IMG/VR virus record: IMGVR_UViG_3300009285_001589
Coordinates: 1 to 28,196 of that record
Origin: a virus
Strand: one strand, 5' to 3'
DNA: 28,196 bases
Position 1 is the first letter of the stretch, and each line of letters opens with the position of its first letter. The notes under the pieces were generated by a model. It had not been told where the DNA came from and searched no databases. It saw only the letters and a program-made list of their open reading frames with translations. Of this stretch, positions 15,495 to 21,362 are shown in pieces. Made by a program: the position numbers and the translations under genes.

Positions 15495-16332
15495 AAAGTC
15501 TATCGCTAACTTTTTTAGCAAATTTATCTGGAGTAAAGTTTTCAATTACTCTATTATAACACTTTTCTACTTTGTCTTGAACAGCCTTTTCTTTGTAAGT
15601 TATCCACAGGTCTTTTATTTTAGTTTTGAAGTCTTCAAAGTCATCTCTTGAATAGTAAAATCCATCATCTCCCCACATTTCCTTTGTCCCAGGGTTGTCA
15701 GCAGATAGGGCAGGTTTCTTACAATAAAACGCCTCTGTGGCTGGAATAGTTACTCCACACTCTCTATCTGGCGTTACTAAAAATGAACAATTCTTGAGAG
15801 TATTTATATAGTCCTGCCTTGAATTATCTTCTGGGTGATAGCACTTGTATGGTATATCCAGTTCTTCACAAGCCTTACAAAACCAATCAGCTCTTTTGTT
15901 TTTATCACGCCTTGCACCCATCATCACATATCCGTAATCTTTCTTTTCTCCTTCCCATTCCCAAGGCATTATAAAAATGTAATGTGAAAAATCACTTTTA
16001 ATTCCAATGGCTTTTTCTGTTACTTTGCCCGTATCCAAATCTCCAGACCACACTTCTTTAGCTTCCTTCATCAGTTGTATGAAAAGTGGATAAGTTCCTT
16101 TTGTTTTATCTGTATAGTCATACCAATCCCAGTTATTTACTATCAAAGGAACAGTTGGATATTTCCTGTGAAGCATCATTGTAAAAACACTCATAGTCCT
16201 TTCAGTGGCAATTAATACATCGCAGTCTTCGGAACAATCATTAACTAAAACCTCGTGCCTTAATTTGATTAATTCAGGCACTACGTTTAGCATCCAGTTA
16301 TCCTCTACCATTACAAGTGCGATTTTGCTCAT
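15478..16332 (-). CDS. GT-B-like glycosyltransferase, copy 2 of a tandem pair (284 aa)
   Basis: A 284-residue protein paralogous to the gene just upstream: both share LRHEV.VN.C.E.CDV near the N-terminus, a NWDWYD motif, EVWS, a DYGY(I/V) segment, N(S)R.DY..T..N(C)SF, a carboxylate-containing 'TEAFYCKKPALSADN' donor-site region and DDFEDFK near the C-terminus. The C-terminal half resembles family 1/4 GT-B donor domains with a glutamate in ATEAFYCKKP. The ATG overlaps the previous stop as ATGA (16329-16332), typical of coupled translation. It probably adds one sugar of the cassette's glycan; the divergence from its twin suggests different donors or acceptors. Confidence 0.7.
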   Translation of the reverse strand: MSKIALVMVEDNWMLNVVPELIKLRHEVLVNDCSEDCDVLIATERTMSVFTMMLHRKYPTVPLIVNNWDWYDYTDKTKGTYPLFIQLMKEAKEVWSGDLDTGKVTEKAIGIKSDFSHYIFIMPWEWEGEKKDYGYVMMGARRDKNKRADWFCKACEELDIPYKCYHPEDNSRQDYINTLKNCSFLVTPDRECGVTIPATEAFYCKKPALSADNPGTKEMWGDDGFYYSRDDFEDFKTKIKDLWITYKEKAVQDKVEKCYNRVIENFTPDKFAKKVSDRLYGTLK

Positions 16333-17210
16333 ATAATTTCTTCCAACCTATTTGATATTGTTTTTGTCCACGGCTCTAATAAATACCTTTCACAGACTCT
16401 TTGATATGCTTTCTCTGCCCTGTCTTTTACTTCCTTACTCTTATAATTTTCCCAAAGCCACTTCATTTGTCTTTTAAAATCCTCAAAGTCATCTTTCTTA
16501 TAATAATTAGCAGTGTCTCCCCAAGTATCTTTAAAAGAATCACTGTCGGCTAAAAGAATAGGCTTATGGCAATATGCCGCTTCAATAGGAGTAACGCCAA
16601 CTCCCTCTTCTCGGCTCGCTAAAACTACAAATGAACTGTTTTGAACCGTCCTGACATAGTCTGACCTGCTATTTTCGTGAGGATGAGTTACTTTATATGG
16701 AACATCCAATTCTTCAGCAGACTTTTCAAACCATTCAAATCTTTTAGAAGGTGCATTTCTGGAAGATTGTAAAATATATCCATAATCTTTATTTTCTCCT
16801 TGCCATTCTCTTCCTAAAATAAAGCAATAAAACTTAAATGTAGTTTTTAGCCCCGTATCTTTTTCACACTTATCAGCCCACTCTTGGGTAGAACTCCACA
16901 CCTCTTTGCTTTCTCTCATTAACTTTTCAAATTCATCGTAAGCAGGCTGAAACCCAAACATTTCATTTCCCACAAACTTGCCGTCTTTTTTTAAAAAGTC
17001 ATACCAATCCCAGTTCCAAGTAATAAGTGGGATATTTGGGTATTTGGTTCTAAACTCTCTTGCCATTTGCCACTGGTTTCTATTCTCACAAATAATTACA
17101 TCACAACTTTCATCACAAGAATTAACCATTACTTCGTGGCGAAGCTGTCGCAATTCCTTGTAAAAATCATCCATATAGCTATTTGTCCCCCCGATGAATG
17201 AAATCCTCAT
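16329..17210 (-). CDS. GT-B-like glycosyltransferase, copy 1 of a tandem pair (293 aa)
   Basis: Paralogue of the following gene. It begins MRISFIGGTNSYMDDFYKEL; a TTG three codons upstream (17219) is possible, but the ATG at 17210 is preferred. Features: CDVIICENRNQW, ITWNWDWYDF, a linker VTHPHENSRSDYVRTVQNSS, then the donor-domain signature SREEGVGVTPIEAAYCHKPI with the usual EGxG..P.EA order of GT-B enzymes. The end overlaps the twin by 4 bases; the start overlaps the methyltransferase by 32 bases. The donor-site signature is better preserved in this copy than in the second, so this may be the ancestral form. Specific substrate unknown. Confidence 0.72.
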   Translation of the reverse strand: MRISFIGGTNSYMDDFYKELRQLRHEVMVNSCDESCDVIICENRNQWQMAREFRTKYPNIPLITWNWDWYDFLKKDGKFVGNEMFGFQPAYDEFEKLMRESKEVWSSTQEWADKCEKDTGLKTTFKFYCFILGREWQGENKDYGYILQSSRNAPSKRFEWFEKSAEELDVPYKVTHPHENSRSDYVRTVQNSSFVVLASREEGVGVTPIEAAYCHKPILLADSDSFKDTWGDTANYYKKDDFEDFKRQMKWLWENYKSKEVKDRAEKAYQRVCERYLLEPWTKTISNRLEEII

Positions 17211-17808
17211 TTGTTGCAACTATTTTAGTAATATATTTACCTTGTATTTTTTCTATTTCTTTAAACCCATATTTATGAAGTAACCCTTTTATCATTCCGT
17301 GAGAACAAACCATCATCTTGTGTTGTTCGTGCCAAAAAGGAAACCAGAAATCAATCGTTACTTGGTCGCCATCCCATCTCTTGCGGGTTATCCTTTTTAA
17401 CTTCCAATTAAAATCCCAACCACTTATCCTGACGTCATAATTCCAATAAGTGAAAATTAATCTGCCTTTGAGCATTTTAGATATATTGTAGAATGCCTTA
17501 CCTGGATTTTCTAAAAAGTTAAATACATCAAAGACCATTATGGCGTTGTCAAAATTTGAATTAGCAACATATTCCTCGATAGGCAGACAATTAGTAATAA
17601 CATTTTTACTTCTTGAAATTTCACACATTTCTTGCTGTGGCTCTATATTCCAGCACTCAAATCCCTTTTTATTAAGTGCTTCTGAAATTATTCCTGTCCC
17701 TCCACCTATATCAAGAACCGTTTTGCCTTTGAGATATTTAAGAAGAAATTCTATTTCTCCTTGACGATTTGAATAAAGCAAGTCATACTTTTTTGCGTTG
17801 AATTTCAT
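17179..17808 (-). CDS. Class I SAM-dependent methyltransferase (209 aa)
   Basis: A methyltransferase-domain protein with canonical motif I VLDIGGGTG (31-39), acidic second strand FECWNIEPQQEM, NAIMVFDVFNFLENPGKAFY as motif II/III, and GRLIFTYWNYDVR as the following strand. The C-terminal half (KRWDGDQVTIDFWFPFWHEQ) is beta-rich, as in small-molecule and sugar O- or N-methyltransferases that cap the substrate. It overlaps the Cys-rich 95-residue gene by 26 bases and the glycosyltransferase by 32. It probably methylates a sugar or a precursor made in the cassette; protein methylation cannot be excluded. Confidence 0.8.
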   Translation of the reverse strand: MKFNAKKYDLLYSNRQGEIEFLLKYLKGKTVLDIGGGTGIISEALNKKGFECWNIEPQQEMCEISRSKNVITNCLPIEEYVANSNFDNAIMVFDVFNFLENPGKAFYNISKMLKGRLIFTYWNYDVRISGWDFNWKLKRITRKRWDGDQVTIDFWFPFWHEQHKMMVCSHGMIKGLLHKYGFKEIEKIQGKYITKIVATNEDFIHRGDK

Positions 17809-18070
17809 TTGATTGATTTTTTAAATAACATGCTCCACAGACCTTTTGATAATCAAATTTTGTATTACCACACTTGCATTTAGTTTTTGAAACAGGCAAC
17901 CCTTCATTGAAAGTATGCACCAGCCCAGACCCTTCCCCGTTTCTAAATGATTCTGGTCTTTTTGCCATCTTTTTTAATTCATCACTTACTCCACCGTGCT
18001 TTTTGTTATGTTCAATACCACGATTAAGGTCTTGGTCTAATCCCCGCAAATTAGAGTTCTTCATTTTCAT
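17783..18070 (-). CDS. Small protein with C-terminal zinc-ribbon-like cysteines (95 aa)
   Basis: Family not recognised. The first 55 residues are basic and polar with short helices (KHGGVSDELKKMAKRPESFR); the C-terminal third has KCKCGNTKFDYQKVCGACYL, with C65-x-C67 and C78-x2-C81, likely a single zinc ribbon. It overlaps the glycosyltransferase upstream by 20 bases and the methyltransferase downstream by 26, so it belongs to the cassette operon. Zinc-ribbon proteins of this size often bind nucleic acid or scaffold enzyme partners. A regulator of the cassette or a small virion protein are both possible; nothing in the sequence decides it. Confidence 0.6.
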   Translation of the reverse strand: MKMKNSNLRGLDQDLNRGIEHNKKHGGVSDELKKMAKRPESFRNGEGSGLVHTFNEGLPVSKTKCKCGNTKFDYQKVCGACYLKNQSNEIQRKKV

Positions 18071-18929
18071 TAAAAACTATACTCAACATTGTTTCCAAAC
18101 GGTCTTCAAAAGTAGCAACTTCTAAAACCTTTTTCTGCCCTTCTGCTTGTATTGCTTTTCTTGCTTCTTCATTCTCTAAATAATAATCAATCGTTGCAAT
18201 AAGCTCTCTATATCCCTTATATCCAGCGAAATGAGTTCCTTCAATAAGTTCTGGTTTCAATCCATAACAATCAGGGTGAACTAAAAATCCGCCCAGACCC
18301 AATGTTAAGTAAATTCTTGAAGACCAGTAAAATTCATTTGTTGGAAAATCTGGTGCTACAATTATTTTTGCAGATTTGCATAAATCAGCCATATCTTGGT
18401 TAAACAAGTCATTAAACACTTTAAAATTCTTAAAGTGCTGTTTTAATGTAATAATAAAATCTTCTCTCTTTCCATAAAGACTTCCTGCAAAAGCAATATC
18501 GCACTCCAATTCTTTTCTAAATTTACCCTTATAAACAGTCCCCACACCTTCTTTTAAAGAATAAAGATTTGTAAATTTGTGTCTTCTTCTCCAAGTGTCA
18601 TCAACTAAAAAACCATAGTCAATATATTGAGCAATGGTTTCTATTTCTTTTTCCCTTTCGGGGTAAAGTCTAATAGGGTCAAAATACCACATTACTTTTT
18701 TGCAAGTAATATGATTTAGCAAAAGAATAAAATCCTGCAAAGAAAGATATGTTCCCACTCCGCCTTTATGGAATAAAAACATATCTGCCTTTATATTCTT
18801 TAACTGCTTATGGTCTCTTTCGTGGACTGGGATAACTTCGTGTCCTAGTTTTTCTAACGCCAACTTAATATCCTCTTCAACAAAATTTGAAGGGATATTT
18901 TGAAAGTTGGCAAAGTAAATTATCTTCAT
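18051..18929 (-). CDS. CgeB-like GT-B glycosyltransferase (292 aa)
   Basis: First gene of the cargo cassette, 88 bases after the capsid gene stop. The 292-residue sequence starts KIIYFANFQNIPSNFVEEDI, then a central ADMFLFHKGGVGTY and a donor domain with CDIAFAGSLYGKREDFI, SAKIIVAPDFP and YWSSRIYLTLGLGGFLVHPD. The S-R-x-Y/F-E/L-x-x-x-x-G-G-x-L-V pattern is typical of CgeB/DUF3880-type glycosyltransferases that occur in spore-coat, flagellar and phage glycosylation loci. No signal peptide is visible, so it is probably cytoplasmic. Position next to the MCP makes a virion protein an attractive acceptor, but that is inference. Confidence 0.7.
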   Translation of the reverse strand: MKIIYFANFQNIPSNFVEEDIKLALEKLGHEVIPVHERDHKQLKNIKADMFLFHKGGVGTYLSLQDFILLLNHITCKKVMWYFDPIRLYPEREKEIETIAQYIDYGFLVDDTWRRRHKFTNLYSLKEGVGTVYKGKFRKELECDIAFAGSLYGKREDFIITLKQHFKNFKVFNDLFNQDMADLCKSAKIIVAPDFPTNEFYWSSRIYLTLGLGGFLVHPDCYGLKPELIEGTHFAGYKGYRELIATIDYYLENEEARKAIQAEGQKKVLEVATFEDRLETMLSIVFNENEEL

Positions 18930-18938
18930 TTTAGTTTT

Positions 18939-18995
18939 TAGTCACCCTTTCTCGCTCAAGGGTAAGATTCGAGAAAATTACCCTTAAGGCGACTA
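18939..18995 (-). other. Structured element between capsid gene and cassette
   Basis: Within 57 bases there are three sets of complementary segments, given as plus-strand positions: an outer pair TAGTCACC (18939-18946) with GGCGACTA (18988-18995), one mismatch; TTTCTCG (18948-18954) with CGAGAAA (18970-18976); and AAGGGTAA (18958-18965) with TTACCCTT (18978-18985). The two inner stems interleave, so RNA from the minus strand could form a pseudoknot enclosed by the outer stem. A competing hairpin between TTACCCTT and nearby AAAGGGT is also possible. No U-run follows, so a simple terminator is unlikely. It could modulate expression of the cassette relative to the capsid gene. Confidence 0.5.
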
Positions 18996-19017
18996 TTCTA
19001 CAAGGATTAAATAGTTA

Positions 19018-19818
19018 TTAGTAATGTGTGCTGTTAAGCTTCACACCCCAAGTTTTTTGTAGGATTGTATCTCCATACATCACGTCAGCCATTAATTTCT
19101 TTCTCAAGTCTTCTCCTCTTCCTACAGAGAAGTCTGGACCGAATGTTGCGAATGCTATTGCACCTGGGTGGACAATGGCATTACCCTCACCAGAGCCTGC
19201 TTCATTGGTAAGGTTATTAGTCAGAGTAATAGGCACTCCGTAAAGCATATCGTGCACTCCATAAGGAAGTGTTGCTCTTCCGAATTGAGAAGCATCGTAG
19301 TACTTCTGAATGCTCATTAAATCTTTCCAATAGGTTTTTGGTTTCAAGAAGATTCTGCATTCCTCTTTTGGAATGCTGTTTGAATCTAAAATACCAAAAG
19401 CCTCTTCAAGCTGAGTTGACATAAGTGCTAAAACAGAGCTTGAAACGCTTGCAGTTAAACTTTCAAAGTTTGCAAGAATAGCTTGCTCTACGTTTCTTCC
19501 GCACCTATAACCCAAATAACTTGCGTACTCATCTATCACTGCAGGTCTCTTCATTATTTCTCTCTCTGCGAATTTTGTAACTAAGACTGCTGCACCTTTC
19601 CAGGCGTTTACAGTCAAAGCTGTTTTGGTATCACCCAATCCAACTGCTGTTACAGCTCCAGTTGTTACAGAAATGTCTGAAACAGTGGAGTTTAATTCGT
19701 CAAAGTGAGGGATATTCACGATGTCGGCGTTAGCCACATCTGCTGAATAATCCTTGAAGAAATTAGCAGCGTATAGTCTCTCCCGAAAAAATCTTGACAC
19801 ACGTGGTGTCCAGAGTTC
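19018..19818 (-). CDS. Major capsid protein, exon 2
   Basis: Codes for residues 14-279 of the spliced protein, starting ELWTPRVSRFFRERLYAANF. Seen: an alternation of helices and strands (FFKDYSADVANADIVNIPHF, a beta segment with AVTAVGLGDTKTAL, a long helix EREIMKRPAVIDEYASYLGY, and the C-terminal GDTILQKTWGVKLNSTHY) typical of T7/P22-type HK97-fold capsid proteins. Exon 1 adds MTEVATKFDVFRP, giving the common ...F.P.ELW start of such proteins. It follows the scaffold-like gene, as usual. Two tandem TAA codons end it. The TTG at 19821 is not a real start because it lies in the intron. Confidence 0.88.
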   Translation of the reverse strand, partial: ELWTPRVSRFFRERLYAANFFKDYSADVANADIVNIPHFDELNSTVSDISVTTGAVTAVGLGDTKTALTVNAWKGAAVLVTKFAEREIMKRPAVIDEYASYLGYRCGRNVEQAILANFESLTASVSSSVLALMSTQLEEAFGILDSNSIPKEECRIFLKPKTYWKDLMSIQKYYDASQFGRATLPYGVHDMLYGVPITLTNNLTNEAGSGEGNAIVHPGAIAFATFGPDFSVGRGEDLRKKLMADVMYGDTILQKTWGVKLNSTHY

Positions 19819-20446
19819 CAATTTGTTATCTTACGGTTTCTATTCCCGTAAAGTTCAGACTATCACTTACCACCGCAACTTGGTGGCTTACTTTGTTTAG
19901 TCGTTCAGGCTGCACATTTGCCTCGCTTATTCAATCCTCTTATTTCTTGATAAAATTTTTCTCTAATAATTACCGTTTCGTCAGACAACTCTATATGTCT
20001 TCCATTATGATAATTACTGTTGTTCTTTACCACTTTATAAGATTTTGAATTAAAGGTTTTTAGAAATTCTTTTATTACTCCTGCTTGTGGTTTTTTAAGT
20101 TTCAGATAAGGATATATTTTTTCAATAAATGGTTTTACCAATGTGTTGCTGTGAATATCCCACACATAAGCATTTTTCCATCTATCATCTTTGAATTTTC
20201 TTGTTTCAAAGTATCCTCCAAAACTTTTATGTAACCACTCAATCATTATCTTATCGGTCATACATACCCTTATTCTGGCTTCGTACTTTCTGTCTTCTTT
20301 TTTTATTTCTAAACAACCTTCTCCGTCTATTAACCCTGCTACATAGGCAGCAGTTAATTTAGACATTACTGGCATTTTGCTTGCCCCTTGTTAGCCATTT
20401 CAGCTTCCAAGTCAATTAAAAGTAATTTTGTCCCAAACTGATTCTT
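19819..20446 (-). other. Group I self-splicing intron in the capsid gene
   Basis: A 628-base intron. Visible core pieces, on the minus strand: P1, exon GTCCTAA pairing with intron TTGGGAC with the U-G wobble at the splice site; P10, intron AGTTT with the first exon 2 bases GAACT; P3 candidate TTACTTT with AAAGTAA; P7 GACTA (19898-19902) with TAGTC (19858-19862), in the classic TGAACGACTA and GATAGTCTGAAC contexts; P8 CCACC/GGTGG (19870-19886); P9 TTACGG/CCGTAA (19831-19851). The terminal G is at 19819. The endonuclease ORF occupies the middle and ends inside the core, just before P7. Assignment of P4-P6 was not attempted. Confidence 0.87.
19905..20375 (-). CDS. LAGLIDADG homing endonuclease (single motif)
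   Basis: A 156-residue intron-encoded endonuclease. The first helix carries VAGLIDGEG (residues 12-20), the LAGLIDADG motif whose acidic residue binds metal; only one copy is seen, so the active form should be a homodimer. The middle part (RKYEARIRVCMTDKIMIEWL, GGYFETRKFKDDRWKNAYVW) forms the alternating strands of the DNA-binding saddle. It would cut intron-less MCP alleles and spread the intron to co-infecting phages. The start could be M1 (20375) or M4 (20366). The stop TGA lies in the intron core, so the ORF and catalytic RNA overlap. Expression may require the unspliced message. Confidence 0.9.
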   Translation of the reverse strand: MPVMSKLTAAYVAGLIDGEGCLEIKKEDRKYEARIRVCMTDKIMIEWLHKSFGGYFETRKFKDDRWKNAYVWDIHSNTLVKPFIEKIYPYLKLKKPQAGVIKEFLKTFNSKSYKVVKNNSNYHNGRHIELSDETVIIREKFYQEIRGLNKRGKCAA

Positions 20447-20485
20447 AGGACGAAACACATCAAATTTCGTTGCTACTTCTGTCAT
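20447..20485 (-). CDS. Major capsid protein, exon 1
   Basis: Thirteen codons, MTEVATKFDVFRP, beginning at ATG 20485, with AGGAG about 9 bases upstream and only 3 bases after the scaffold stop. Reading on without splicing gives a dead-end peptide (stop after about 26 more codons), and the capsid sequence downstream would lack a start region. Joined to exon 2 at 19818 the frame continues exactly as FRP|ELW. The exon ends in CCT, whose last base is the U expected before a group I intron. Full protein 279 residues. Confidence 0.8.
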
Positions 20486-20488
20486 TTA

Positions 20489-21058
20489 TTACGCTCCTGA
20501 CCTACCTCCCTTCATCTGTTCCCTTGCAAACTGAGCGAAGTCTTTACCTTCCATCTTAGATACATCTTCGGAACTCTTTCCTCCGATGATTGAAGATGGG
20601 GAAGAAGGTGAAGGAGTTTTATTATTATCCTTTACCTTATCCCTTTGTACCTTGATGGCATCCTTTACCCAAGGGTCTTTAGACGCTTGAATAATCTGCT
20701 CGGGGGTGGGTTTGAGATTATTAAACTTACCTTTTGCGTAAGTAATAATAATATCTGCTTCCTCCTCGCTATGTTCTGCTAAAGCCTTTCCCAATCTAAC
20801 GGCTTCCATAGGGTCGCCAGTAGCTGGTTGAGCCGCACGTTTCGCAAGTTCGTCTTTGAGTCGTTTGTTTTCCTTCTCAAAGGCTTTCCTTGCTCCGTCT
20901 ACAGCTTTAAATTCTTTATCAGTAGGTTGCCTATCATTTGATTTTTCTTCAGGCTTTTCTGCCTCTTCAGTCTCTATTGGTTCAAGAATTTCTTCTTGCT
21001 CCTCTTGAGCCTGAATTGCTTCTTCGTGAGAAGCATCTGCCTCAATTATGTCTACCAT
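20489..21058 (-). CDS. Scaffolding protein candidate (189 aa)
   Basis: A 189-residue acidic and helical protein: residues 5-50 are Glu-rich and disordered (EEAIQAQEEQEEILEPIETE), followed by a coiled segment (GARKAFEKENKRLKDELAKR) and a C-terminal basic helix GKDFAQFAREQMKGGRSGA. This composition and location just before the capsid gene (3-base gap) are typical of podovirus scaffolds, which guide procapsid assembly and leave the head. Scaffold sequences diverge rapidly, so no family name is offered. The 81-base gap to the preceding gene holds no obvious gene. Confidence 0.7.
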   Translation of the reverse strand: MVDIIEADASHEEAIQAQEEQEEILEPIETEEAEKPEEKSNDRQPTDKEFKAVDGARKAFEKENKRLKDELAKRAAQPATGDPMEAVRLGKALAEHSEEEADIIITYAKGKFNNLKPTPEQIIQASKDPWVKDAIKVQRDKVKDNNKTPSPSSPSSIIGGKSSEDVSKMEGKDFAQFAREQMKGGRSGA

Positions 21059-21139
21059 ATATTTATTTTTTAGAGTTTTATCTCTTTATTTATTTTTAAA
21101 TGGGTTTTATCCCAATAACGACCTTGATTTTAACCTCTA

Positions 21140-21361
21140 TCAAATTCCTGTAAAATCATCACTCTTTTTATCATTACAAATCTCTCTCAAAAATCCTAAT
21201 CCAATCTTATATTCCTTTAAAAAGTTAATCACCTTTTCCCTTTTTTCATCTGGAACTTCCAAAATCTGGTCTTTTAAGTCATCAATCCTTTTAAGCAAAA
21301 TCCCTTCAATCATTTGCTCGTGCTGTTTAATCCAATTCACTTCTTGTTTTGATAGTTCCAT
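21140..21361 (-). CDS. Small helical protein after portal (73 aa)
   Basis: A 73-residue charged helical protein (SKQEVNWIKQHEQMIEGILL, KREKVINFLKEYKIGLGF) of unknown family, 1 base after the portal stop and before the scaffold gene. The tight spacing and protein-like composition argue that it is real. Possible roles are a portal or scaffold partner or an assembly factor; nothing in the sequence identifies it. Confidence 0.65.
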   Translation of the reverse strand: MELSKQEVNWIKQHEQMIEGILLKRIDDLKDQILEVPDEKREKVINFLKEYKIGLGFLREICNDKKSDDFTGI

Positions 21362-21362
21362 T

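Noticed and set aside
18939-18995. tRNA or tRNA-like gene
   Set aside because: The outer stem and a TTCGAATC-like stretch recall a tRNA, but 57 bases with interleaved stems lack the D-, anticodon- and T-arm order.
19819-20485. Frameshift or truncation of the capsid gene
   Set aside because: Exon 1, the group I core pairs and exact frame restoration at FRP|ELW explain the break better than an error.
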